From: Owenia fusiformis
Lineage: Eukaryota; Annelida; Polychaeta; Sabellida; Oweniidae
NCBI GenBank assembly: GCA_903813345.2
Contig: CAIIXF020000008.1
Coordinates: 38,314,867 to 38,378,866 of the forward strand
DNA: 64,000 nucleotides
Direction: 5' to 3'
Each line of letters opens with the position of its first letter. Position 1 is the first letter of the stretch. The notes under the pieces were generated by a model, which was given only the letters and a program-made list of their open reading frames with translations, was not told where the DNA came from and did no database searches. Made by a program: the position numbers and the translations under genes. Below, in pieces: positions 15,001-24,254 of this stretch.

Positions 15001-18000
15001 CACTATGGATACTTGTAATTCTTTATGGATACTATTGTTGGTACCGGGTACTTGTAATTCTTGGATTGGAAGATATAGGTACTTATTCATATTTGGTTAC
15101 ATTTTCTTTATTAGCACAATTTATATTCTAGTTTATGAGAAGTGTGCACACATTTTGTTCAGTTCTATTTCATAAAGTATTCTTGTTATAATGTAGTTCC
15201 CCAAAACCTTTCCTGTAGTGTTGGTAAACTAATCTTATAGTGCAAGTAAACTATTCTTTTAGTGCTGGTAGACTATTTATATAGTAATGGTAAACTATTC
15301 TTATAGTACTAGTAAACTGTTCTTATAGCGCTGATAAACCATTTCTACACTGCTTGAAAAATATTGTTATAGTGCTGATATACTGTTTTTATAGTGCTGT
15401 TCATCTATTCTTATAGTGCTGATAAACTATTCTTATAGTGCTTGTAAACTATTCTTATAGTGCTGGTAAAATATTCTTAAAGTGCTGGTAAAATATTCTT
15501 ATAGTGCTTGTAAACTGTTCTTATAGTGCTGGTATACTATTTTTTATAGTAATGGTAAACTATTCTTATAGTGCTAGTAAACTATTCTTATAGTGCTGGT
15601 AAACTATTCTTATAGTGATATTTTATAGTACTATTTTCATAGTGTCAGTGTTCTCTTGTCTCTGTATATATGCATAATAGAGTTAACCCTTTGCTAAGAA
15701 TCTAATTCAGTTTGAAAAGGTCTTGTATATATTGTTACTAAAATCAACGCAAAGTAGCTAAGGATAAGATAATTAGTTAAGTTGAATTAAGTAATTACAT
15801 TAGTGTATGATAACCTTTTAGCTATTAGATTATTATATAAGTGCATAATAACATTGAAACATGCATAATAACACTCATGTTAAATAGCATGTTGCAGATT
15901 AACATTAGTTTTAAGATAGAATGTGTGTATAATAATAATGGTGTTTAACATGCATTCTTTGTATTTTTCATTCTTAAATGTTGTGATACAAGTACAGTTT
16001 TTAGTAATACTATTTTAATAGTTTGTGGGTTTGGATATTTATTAGTATAATATATATTAGATAAAGTAATCATTTTTATTATTAACATACTGCTTACTGC
16101 TTTGGATGCGTTTAAATAACAAGGCCTTGGATTTTCTCGCCAGGTTCAAAGGAAAACTTAAATAACAAAATATTTCCTTTGTACTTTGGCCAGAAAAAAC
16201 ATGACTTGTATATAGATGCTCAGATGCTTTGTATTAATGAGATTTTAATGCTTTGTATTAATGAGATTTTAATGCTTTTAATGAGGTTTTAATGCTTTTA
16301 ATGAGGTTTTAATCTCAGCTGGTAATTCTGAGATTGACTTTAACCCTCAGATTCCCAGGCGAGATTATACCCTTGTTATTACTAACGAGCCACCCGGGAG
16401 CTGAAGGGTTAATTTGTATAATAATACATTTTATTGTTAATTTGTTGTTGTGTCATTTAGATTAATATTTTCTTCATCTTCATAGACAGTCTTGGATTTT
16501 TACTAAATATTACATGAGATCAACTTTTGCATTCAATTTGAGATGGGCCTTCAACCCTTTGATTTAAAGTCCCAACCCTTTGACTTGAACTCACAACCCT
16601 TTGGTTTCAACTCTCAACCCTTTGATTTGTATTCTCAACCCTTTGATTTGTACTCTCAACCCTTTGATTTGAACCCTCAACCTATTGATTTAAAGTCCCA
16701 ACCCTTTGATTTGTACTCTCAACCATTTGACCCTCAACCATTTGATTTGAATTCCTAACCATTTGATTTGTACCCCCAATCCATTCATTACTAGCAAAAT
16801 AATCTACCAATAAGCTACAGTACTTTAGAAATTGATGATAAACAAAAGAAGGGGGAGAGTCTGGGGAGTGAGTCTGGGGTTATGCTCACTTGCTAAATAC
16901 AAGACTGTACTAAAGATAAGGGTTTGTTTAGAAAAATAGATATCATAATATACTTAATTTGGTTATGGTTTTGATTATTATGTATAATGTCTAGCTAGTC
17001 TGATATCTATCATACTATAAGAGGGAGGTATTTTCCCATGTGTACTTGAAGCACTTCCTCTGCGGGTCTATTATTATGCTTTGTGTATAGTTAACATTTT
17101 CTAATTTAATACTTTTTAAGATAGTTTAATACTTACTTTTTTATGATAAGGATTTGACAGGAGGTACACACGCATCAATGCTTTGAGGAGATATATTAAA
17201 ACTAAAGTTAACAACAAGAGTTTGGACGATGTTTTCAATTGTCTTACACCCAGGAGATTAAACATGTCACATTGTAACATGGATTGGTTATCTGAATCTT
17301 AACATAATGAAACATGATTTGAGTTTAACATTGAAACATGACTAACTGAGTATAACAGATTCGAAGGTGCATGGTTAAATGTGTGTAACATACTAAAGCA
17401 TGGATGACTGAGTTCAACAAAATGTTCCATGCACAGTGACTGAGTTCTGTATAAGACAGAATGCAGAGTCAACCAAGTTGATCGTGTTGCACCTTTTATG
17501 GCTAACTGTGTCTAACATATTGCAACCTGTCCAGAGAATAATATTTTAACATGCTTGAATAACTGAGTCATATTGAAACATGCTTGGAAAACTGAATTGT
17601 ATTGAAACATGCTTGGAAAACTGAGTCATATTGAAACATGCTTGAATAACTGAGTCATATTGAAACATGCTTGGAAAACTGAATTGTATTGAAACATGCT
17701 TGGAAAACTGAGTCATATTGAAACATGCTTGAATAACTGAGTCATATTGAAACATGCTTGGAAAACTGAATTGTATTGAAACATGCTTGGAAAACTGAGT
17801 CATATTGAAACATGCTTGGAAAACTGAGTCATATTGAAACATGCTTGGAAAACTGAGTCATATTGAAACATGCTTGGAAAACTGAGTCATATTGAAACAT
17901 GCTTGGAAAACTGAGTCATATTGAAACATGCTTGGAAAACTGAGTCACATTGAAACATGCTCGGACAACTGAATTGTATTGAAACATTCCTGAATAACTG

Positions 18001-20998
18001 AGAATAACATGTTGGGTACAAGAAATTGTAGCATGCCTGGTGAGATGAGTGACATTGCAGTATATTAACACTAATGGCATGCAATGTTTGAGTATTACAT
18101 CAGGTACTGATAACTCTAACCTCAGTGCCTTATGTAGTGCCCTCATGTTGTATTGCATAACCATCTAATACTAGAACACCCTGTGTGAGAGAATATTGCA
18201 GCATTGCTAACATGGATTGCAGTTTGATAATGAGGATTGCATTTTGATAACAAGGATTGCATTTTGTTAATATGGATTGCAGATACGGAGGATTGCATTT
18301 TTATGATGAGAATTACATTTTAATGAGGATTGCATTTTGTTAACACAGATTGAATAATCCTAATGAAGATTGCATTTGGCTAACAAGAATTGCTGCTAAC
18401 AAGAATTCTGATCTGATAGCAAGAATTTCCTATTTGGGAACAAGTACTGCATTTCCTTATGAGGATTGCACATTTCTTATAAGGATTACACATAATATTA
18501 CACATGGAAATAAGATGGCAGATGTATTTATGGTATACGTATGTACCTAGGAAGAATTGCATACTCATAAACCAGGATTGCATTTAGTTGATAATCAACT
18601 AGCAAGGATTGCACATTTATGTGACATTTTTCTTACAGTAATCGCACATGATTGCTCATTAATGTGATGTCAAACTTTGCATAAATCTAACAACAATTGA
18701 CATTATTCATTGATTAACAGACTATATTAATTTCTTTCCCACATGCCTTATATATATAGACTATTGTCTTTGTAGGTATATCTTTATTAATGTATGTACT
18801 GTTTGTACTTGTAGTTCTGCTGAGGGAGGCCGCTTGTACCAAGGCAGAGGAGGAGCTTCAGAAACTTTTGTCTGTCAATCAGGATAGGGTCGACAAGTAA
18901 GTATGATAAAATGAATCTTTTAGACTTTTTCAGTGTACAATAAAACCTGAGTTATCTGACCTGCAAGGCAAGTTGTCTTAACATCAAGGTTTTTAACATG
19001 AACTTATTAAGTATTTTACTATTAACATGTTTAATATGCTTCACATGCATTCATATTAGACCTACATGGTTTTCATTTGTTGGTCCATATATGGTCCAAT
19101 TATGTTGGTTGTAATTCACAATACACAAATAACAAAGGACGATTCTCGGTTTGGAGAACGAAGTTCATCAATATAAATGAGCATTATCCCTGCTTCGGAC
19201 AAATTTGATTTTTTTACATAATATAGAGTTGAAGGTCTTCTTTTGAATGGTCATAATTTAATTTGGGTAATATTTCTAGATTTTTCGCAAAAAAATATTA
19301 GCGCAGTACACTTATGAACTTTTTTCCCCAAATCGAGACTTGTATTTTATTGAATCGGTCTAATTGATCGTTATCCCTGCTTCAGACCAATTTGTTATTT
19401 TTACATCTTGTAGATTTAAATGTCCTCTTTTGAATATTCATAGTTTAATTTGGGTAATATTTCTATATTTTTCATGAAAAAAATTATTAGCCCAGGAGAC
19501 TGTTCTTCAAACCGAGAATCGTCCTTTATTATTAATTGTTTTGTTTTTTTAGAATTGTGATTAAAAATCTGTTTGTTGGTTACTTTGGTGCTGGATACGG
19601 AAAACGCAACGATGTTCTGAAGCTGATTAGTAACGTACTGGACTTCACACATGAAGATAATGAAAAGGTCAGTTGGACATCTAAAAAGTAATGAAGCAAA
19701 TTGATGCTAAAGAGTTAAATAGAGGGCAGCACTGACAGGGGAATTGTGGGATAGAAACCTCTGAATGAATATTAGTATTATCCTAAGGGGGGATTAACCC
19801 CAAAGTTCAAAGATGACATACGCTTATAATGTAAACCTGTATTGATATGATGTACACCTCTGATTGGTCCAAATTAATTAAACATCATGACGACGTGTTA
19901 TATTCGAAAACTAAATGGTGAGAATTTGCCCAAACGAAGGTGGTACGCAAGAGACGTAATATGTCAGTCATAGATAAAGCTCTTTATTATTCTCCAATAC
20001 GTTCATGCATTGATATTGCATTTATGTTATTACATTACATTCATCTATTGACTTTGCATTCATTTATTTATATTGTATATGCATATATTCAGGTTGGTTT
20101 AGAGCAGCCTCCTGGAGCAAGTAAATGGTTGCCAGGCTTCCTGAGGGGTACTACCCCCACACCTCCCTCCACCCCCAGGGCTACCAAGAAGCCGGATCCT
20201 AATGGGGTAGGTGTATTTTGATTTTATATTTATAATTCAATATGTGATAAACATCACACCTGTTGTCATATAATGTACATGATACTATGCTTCATTATAT
20301 AATGTCCATGATACTATGCTTCATTATATAATGTCCATGATACTATGCTTCATTATATAATGTCCATGATACTATGCTTCATTATATAATGTCCATGATA
20401 CTATGCTTCATTATATAATGTACATGATACTATGCTTCATTATATAATGTACATGATACTATGCTGCATAGTTCATCTGAAAGTATACATATATACATAT
20501 AATTTTGTATTATTTTCATTCCAGTCATTTTCACAACTTTTTGTGAAATTCCTGGAAGTTGAGTCAACACCTACAAAGGTACCAACGCTTCCAGCCGAAG
20601 AAATGGCCAAAGAGGAATTACAAAAACAAAAAACTCCATTTAACCCATTCTCTGCGACAAGCACTCCTCAGGGGTATCGGCATACCCAGGGGGAGCACCC
20701 CCAGGGGCCAGGGTTTAATCCATTTTCTGCTGCGAGGCACGCAAGTGTGCCGCTTCAAACAACACTCCAACTTGGTGATAAGGCAAAACCAGAGACTATG
20801 TCTACGTCATTACTAGGGGGCGCTCAAGACAGTTCACATTTATTGATGCAACCACCAGCACCCTCTATGCCCATGTTCGGCTCATTAACTCTTCCTTCGA
20901 ATGAATCTACCGCTCCTGGGAATAAAACTAACTCTGGGAGGAATACTCCTTCGAACATACTAAAAGATGTTTTACAGACTGACACGAGTAAAACGTAG
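3..20998 (+). CDS. TRIP11: TRIP11/GMAP-210-like golgin, 3' part of gene (16 exons, 5' end outside window)
   Basis: Exons read as <3-39, 428-704, 2976-3207, 3603-3674, 4570-4776, 6286-6376, 7099-7249, 7437-11235, 11427-11620, 11927-12090, 12344-12447, 12799-12898, 18815-18896, 19553-19667, 20093-20206 and 20525-20998. All introns are GT-AG and every phase matches, giving about 2,070 residues and a TAG stop. The protein is almost wholly heptad-rich coiled coil (Glu, Lys, Gln, Leu), then a compact segment with NLFVGYFGAGYGKRNDVL and a Pro/Ser-rich tail. That segment matches the GRAB (GRIP-related Arf-binding) region of GMAP-210, a cis-Golgi tether that binds ARF1-GTP and captures vesicles and IFT20. 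Human GMAP-210 is about 1,980 residues, so the amphipathic lipid-packing N-terminus lies upstream of the window. Family assignment is strong; the function in this animal is inferred by homology. Confidence 0.9.
428..7249 (+). CDS. TRIP11: TRIP11-like gene, small coiled-coil and acidic linker exons 2-7
   Basis: Six small exons (428-704, 2976-3207, 3603-3674, 4570-4776, 6286-6376, 7099-7249) precede the giant exon. Exons 428-704 and 2976-3207 encode coiled coil. Exons 3603-3674 and 4570-4776 encode an acidic, Asp/Ser/Gly-rich stretch (EEEGKVEQQDADSQSTDSDS and GSDLGPDPDLQ) that breaks the heptads and looks like a flexible hinge. Exons 6286-6376 and 7099-7249 return to coiled coil. Exon 3603-3674 is 72 nt, phase 0 at both ends, so it could be skipped without a frameshift. 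The 7099 acceptor was chosen because only it keeps the frame from the phase-1 donor at 6376. Confidence 0.8.
5045..5410. repeat. Degenerate short repeat GAGCCTTATACA
   Basis: Irregular 18-22-bp units built on AGAGCCTTATACAcAG, inside a TRIP11 intron. The minus-strand frame across it is a repeat artefact. Confidence 0.65.
6705..7060. repeat. Degenerate ~60-bp repeat with ATGCAGGGTTT words
   Basis: About five imperfect copies of (C)ATGCAGGGTTTnAAAAGA...TTATATTCAGTTCA in the intron before the 7099 exon. Several copies hold CTCCATGCAG, which resembles a splice acceptor. Confidence 0.6.
7437..11235 (+). CDS. TRIP11: TRIP11-like gene, giant coiled-coil exon (3.8 kb)
   Basis: A single uninterrupted exon of 3,799 nt: one base completes a split Arg codon, followed by 1,266 codons. 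It begins after a TTTCAG acceptor and ends at CACAG followed by GTGAGT. The product is continuous long coiled coil (for example EKDMNQMELSMKLTESEKSD), with repeated QLQ, ELE and EKE heptads and no other domain. One less regular stretch near 9720-9990 (NGSLVNENRLQNGDVEENG) is Asn/Gly-rich and probably a hinge. It carries about 60 percent of the visible protein and would form the rod of the golgin. Open frames on the opposite strand here are shadows of the skewed Lys/Glu codon use. Confidence 0.9.
11427..12898 (+). CDS. TRIP11: TRIP11-like gene, C-terminal coiled-coil exons 9-12
   Basis: Exons 11427-11620, 11927-12090, 12344-12447 and 12799-12898 encode the distal coiled coil, including LLEAEERANSQSNAVQTA and MEKQLHAMAEQRDASMLQL. 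This is the well-conserved block before the GRAB domain in GMAP-210 proteins. Donors are GTATAA, GTGAGT, GTAAGT and GTATTA. Phases run 2, 1, 0, 1. The intron before the last of these exons contains a pentanucleotide microsatellite. Confidence 0.85.
12615..12780. repeat. TTGTA pentanucleotide microsatellite
   Basis: About nine perfect TTGTA units at 12618-12662, followed by degraded TTGTATTGCATT-like copies up to the acceptor of the next TRIP11 exon at 12799. It is entirely intronic. Confidence 0.9.
15190..15625. repeat. 22-bp minisatellite
   Basis: About 18 imperfect head-to-tail copies of a 22-bp unit containing TTCTTATAGTGCTGGTAAAC. Variants replace GCTGGT with GCTTGT or AATGGT. Confidence 0.85.
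16550..16790. repeat. 18-bp minisatellite (reads as QPFDLxS on + strand)
   Basis: About 13 copies of CAACCCTTTGATTTGnnn. Because 18 is divisible by three the array keeps an open frame of QPFDL repeats, but it lies inside the TRIP11 intron, has no splice context, and is best read as repeat DNA. Confidence 0.85.
17548..18000. repeat. 29-bp minisatellite with 87-bp higher-order period
   Basis: Fifteen or so copies of a 29-bp unit starting GAAACATGCTTGGAAAACTG. In the 5' half the variants alternate A (GAATAACTGAGTCATATT), B (GGAAAACTGAATTGTATT), C (GGAAAACTGAGTCATATT), giving an 87-bp ABC period seen three times. The 3' half is a run of C units only. Confidence 0.9.
18815..20206 (+). CDS. TRIP11: TRIP11-like gene, GRAB (Arf1-binding) domain exons 13-15
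   Basis: Exons 18815-18896, 19553-19667 and 20093-20206 encode LLREAACTKAEEELQKLLS, then VIKNLFVGYFGAGYGKRNDV, LKLISNVLDFTHEDNEKVGL and a Pro/Thr-rich exit. The NLFVGYF core followed by a short amphipathic helix and LDFTxED is the GRAB/GRIP-like signature that binds ARF1-GTP in GMAP-210 homologues. Exon 14 begins immediately after a MITE-like element whose right end lies about 25 bp from the acceptor. Confidence 0.85.
19134..19527. mobile_element. MITE-like element with ~25-bp terminal inverted repeats
   Basis: The left end AAAGGACGATTCTCGGTTTG (19135 on) is matched in inverse orientation at 19503-19526 (CAAACCGAGAATCGTCCTTT). The interior holds two direct copies of about 100 bp, both starting TTATCCCTGCTTC and continuing through TTTAATTTGGGTAATATTTC. 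No transposase is encoded. It sits in the TRIP11 intron just 5' of the 19553 exon. Confidence 0.75.
20252..20465. repeat. 29-bp minisatellite in last TRIP11 intron
   Basis: About seven tandem copies of a 29-bp unit containing TAATGTCCATGATACTATGC, nearly perfect, ending about 60 bp before the final exon acceptor. Confidence 0.9.
20525..20998 (+). CDS. TRIP11: TRIP11-like gene, last coding exon with low-complexity tail
   Basis: The exon begins SFSQLFVKFLEVES, the end of the conserved region, then becomes Pro/Ser/Thr-rich and disordered. Two near-identical motifs, TPFNPFSATS and GFNPFSAAR, each contain an NPF tripeptide, the classic ligand of EH domains. The protein ends NILKDVLQTDTSKT before TAG at 20996-20998. 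The acceptor is TTCATTCCAG. Confidence 0.85.
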   Translation, partial: SFSQLFVKFLEVESTPTKVPTLPAEEMAKEELQKQKTPFNPFSATSTPQGYRHTQGEHPQGPGFNPFSAARHASVPLQTTLQLGDKAKPETMSTSLLGGAQDSSHLLMQPPAPSMPMFGSLTLPSNESTAPGNKTNSGRNTPSNILKDVLQTDTSKT

Positions 20999-22069
20999 CA
21001 TTTAGAATAGTGAGCTAAGAATATAATCCTTAATATTATTTATTCACCTGTTTGAGTTGATCATTGTCCTTTCCAATTCAAGCCATTATTTATCAATACA
21101 ATTAAATATCAATACAATTATACATTGTATGGATACAATTATCCATAACAATACAATTATACATTGTATGGATACAATTATCCATATCAATACAATTTTA
21201 CATTGTATCGACAATTCTGAACAGAGGCTTCACAAGGGATTGTGTACAAATGTTGATATTTGTCGGAAAATATGTCGAACTTTCTTCAATTCCATATGTC
21301 TTGCAGTAAATTATTTCAAGTTTATTTAAAATTTGGATTGTGTTCCTTTTTTTTATTCTTTTTTTTACAAAAACCTTTTTTCTGAAATGTTTCAGGATAA
21401 TCCTCCGAATTTTAAGGTTATCTGTCAAAAACTTTCAAAATTAATGTTCACTTTTCAAATATACCATTTTCCAAGAATACTAAAATTTGAACACAAGGTG
21501 AAAGGTGAAATGAATTTTCTGAAAGAAATGTATGACAGTCCATATTTATTTTTAAATTAGGTGAATATTTAATATCACCAAAGTCTTTATGTTAAAATGT
21601 ATTTTTACATTATGTGCCAGTCGATGTTAAATTTTTTCATTAATCATTGGTGGTAGTGTTCAGTTTTTAAAACATTAGTCAACTTTTTTTGAAAAAGTAA
21701 AGATTTCTCCAGCTGTCAATTTGATTGAAAATTATAATGTGTGTCAACTGAAAATTATTATGTGTCAACTGCTGTTCTTATGTGTGTCTTTTTACAAATT
21801 AATGTAAAAGTAATCTTTGTATTTAATGAAATTTACTTCTGTATTTCAACAGAACTGAAATGTTTATTAAGATAAGTTCTTTCGAAGTTGTTTGAAGCAA
21901 ATAGTTTGCAATTATTTATTAAATTGAAATCATGATAAAAGTGATTAATTTGATGAGTTGGGTGTAAAAAGAAAATCTAATTTATGCATCATTATTATTA
22001 TACAGAATTGTTAGAGTATTTTCATGTACCTATGTACATTTGTATATGCACTGGGGTAAAATGAATAAA
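20999..22069 (+). other. Probable 3' UTR of the TRIP11-like gene with polyadenylation signal
   Basis: AT-rich, non-coding sequence after the stop. AATAAA at 22064-22069 (in ATGAATAAAAGAATG) is the most plausible poly(A) signal about 1.07 kb downstream. A small imperfect repeat of ATACAATTATCCATA / TACATTGTATGG lies at 21095-21215. The open frames at 21057-21560 show no coding character. Confidence 0.5.
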
Positions 22070-22134
22070 AGAATGAAAACACAAACTGCTCTATGTATGT
22101 TTTAGTTTTTATGGGAAGTACTATCTACCATAAC

Positions 22135-22299
22135 TAAGCTTTACGAATGCAACATCTGGGTGTCTGCTACTGTGTTACCTACTATTTTATGAACAAACTA
22201 GTAGTGGCAGTTACTATTTATATTTAAATGAGTTGGCCATAAAATAGTAGTTAATCCAGTAGCCGGTATCCGAAAGTTGCATTCGCAAATACAAGCTTA
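22135..22299. mobile_element. Palindromic MITE, copy 1
   Basis: Ends TAAGCTTTACGAATGCAAC and GTTGCATTCGCAAATACAAG are inverted repeats. Internal CTACTATTTTATG and CATAAAATAGTAG are also inverted. A related copy lies at 34812-34995. Confidence 0.7.
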
Positions 22300-23579
22300 A
22301 GTACTCATATTTCTGAGAGTTTTAAGAAAATTGAATGCCCCAAACCATCAATTGTCAGAATGCTATCACCTTCTATGATTTGGACATTTTTCTGAATAAA
22401 TTAAAGTTTGATATAGTTCCAAACTCATTGAAAGAAGTTGCAGCTTTTCAAATTTTGGATCAACTTTTTTACGATTTACGCTTTGATATGAGACTGGAAA
22501 TACAAAGTGCAAGAAATACATGTATATATGTAATTTTATACGTAGGAATTGCACTTAAAGTGCAAAATGGATTAATTTACAAGAAGTGTTATACATGTCC
22601 TTAATGTTTCATTATAAACATAACACTGATATATCTTTCGAAAATAATATCATTTATTCATTGGCTGGAGAATATCAAGATAATCTCGGGTCTTCTCGTA
22701 AATGGATCGACACATAAATGCAATATTTCAATAAATATTTCATCATAAATTAAATGCACACAAATTGAGACTGTCACAAAGCTGCCATATGTTGTCTCCC
22801 ATCGAACTCCTTTTTTCTGCGTCCTACCAATATTTTTAAACATTTATATTGAGGGGCATATCTGGGATATAAAATTAGGCGATCTTAAAATTCAGAGGTG
22901 AGAAAAGGCTAAATGAGGTATATTTTGCTTCCTGGGACTCCATCTTCTTCAGTTTTATTGGAAAAACTTCGGAATATATATATCTGTCAATATTTGTGAG
23001 GCATGTCTCAGCTTCATGATGACTGACTATGTCCATGTACATATTTGTGGTATTATTATCATTTTACTATCATTCAATATCTTATAAATAAATGGTCGTT
23101 CATATATGAGAATTGCTGTGACAACTTGTTGCAGTTTGAAGTCCTCGTCTTTATCAAAAATAAATAAAATATTTGTTTCACTGAAAAGCAGTAACACATT
23201 TTGTCCCCGCCTTTTATTTTTAAAATTTAAATGGAGTATGATAATTGACCCCTTTACATTTTATACCATGTGAGGAGAAGCTTCAAAAATGCAATGCTGG
23301 AACTTTAACTGGAACTTAAAAGTACATGTACTTGGAATTATTTAGGTTGTCTTGACCTCTGTAGTAAGTTATGTCACATTTTCAAAATGCATAATGTTAT
23401 GAGGTCGATTACTAAGTAGCACATTTAGCTTTTGAGGTCATCCTAAAAAATCTAAAAGGAATTGGTGCCTATGTACACTTTGTCGTAAAACTATTCTCGT
23501 GTCAAGAACTAACCCTGTAGACTTGCTAGGATGACCCTGTAGACAAGTCATCCTAGAAGACAATCCTGTCGATAACACT
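22300..23579. other. Spacer between TRIP11-like and lipase genes (convergent)
   Basis: No exon with supported splice sites found. AT-rich. AATAAA on the minus strand (TTTATT at 23213-23218) could serve as a poly(A) signal for the lipase gene, about 360 nt beyond its stop. The 22335-22604 open frame lacks coding character. Confidence 0.4.
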
Positions 23580-24254
23580 CTAATATGGAAAGCCCGTAGT
23601 AGATGTAAGATGAATCGATATTGGTAGCGTCTTGGAAATAAAACAACTACTTAGATGGCTCTGTATACATCTTGGATGGCCACTGTTTGTTACAAGGTAA
23701 TATTTTCCGTGACGGTCTTTGAATTTGTCAGCATAGTATCCCATAACATGGTGGTTTTCACACGTTGGAATGGTATTACAGCCTCCCTGTAATGTAATCA
23801 GACAACGATGATTTTTCTGTACTTTTTATGATTACGATTACCGACAATTAATGATAGAATCAATATTTTAAACATGAGATTGTAAAGATTTTTTACATGT
23901 TATGGTGAAATACATAGTTTGAAATACATAATTCTGTAAACTTGATTCTTATTATTTGGGATATTTCGCAAAATTCATAAACTCAATGGATCAAAATTCT
24001 ACATTGAGGTATTTTTACATTTTACATATCTGTTGATACAACATTACAACCCAAATCCACACTATGGCTCTATACGGAAACGTGTTTTACCGTACCCTAT
24101 GGTACCATAGCTGAAATGGTACCATTTATTGCTGAACTTACTTGCTTGACATTATCTGTAGCTAAATTGCATGGTTGTGCTATAAATTCACAACTAGAGT
24201 CTATGGATTCCTTAAATAACTCAGTGCTCCTTGCATGGTGACATATACTTAAAC
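23580..24254 (-). CDS. Lipase gene last two exons with catalytic His
   Basis: Exon 24254-24142 begins [17 protein letters not shown]: the C-H-H-A-R motif supplies the catalytic His. Only 11 residues separate the lid cysteines (PGC...ICHH). Exon 23786-23580 reads [22 protein letters not shown], the usual end of the lipase N-domain, then [12 protein letters not shown] and a divergent Cys-containing tail ending TTGFPY and TAG at 23582-23580. A PLAT domain is absent, unless a cryptic donor leads to exons not found. Confidence 0.8.

Larger units (their letters stand above)
12899..18814. repeat. 5.9-kb TRIP11 intron built from many unrelated tandem arrays
   Basis: No coding exon fits between 12898 and 18815. 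The intron is a chain of distinct arrays: GTGTAAYRCCTCC-type units (13480-13750), about 32-bp GAACACTAGGATAACACC units (13900-14420), ACTCCACCTATTGGTG units (14655-14740), 22-bp TTCTTATAGTGCTGGTAAA units (15190-15620), 18-bp CAACCCTTTGATTTG units (16550-16790), degenerate TAACATxGAAACATG units (17260-17520), 29-bp units (17550-18000), and GAGGATTGCATTTT units (18190-18620). Open frames inside are repeat artefacts. Confidence 0.85.

Noticed and set aside
16543-16758. QPFDL repeat open frame
   Set aside because: 18-bp minisatellite inside a TRIP11 intron with no splice sites that would include it.
17546-18164. Minus-strand open frames with FNMTQFSKHVSI repeats
   Set aside because: 29-bp minisatellite read in frame on the strand opposite the gene.
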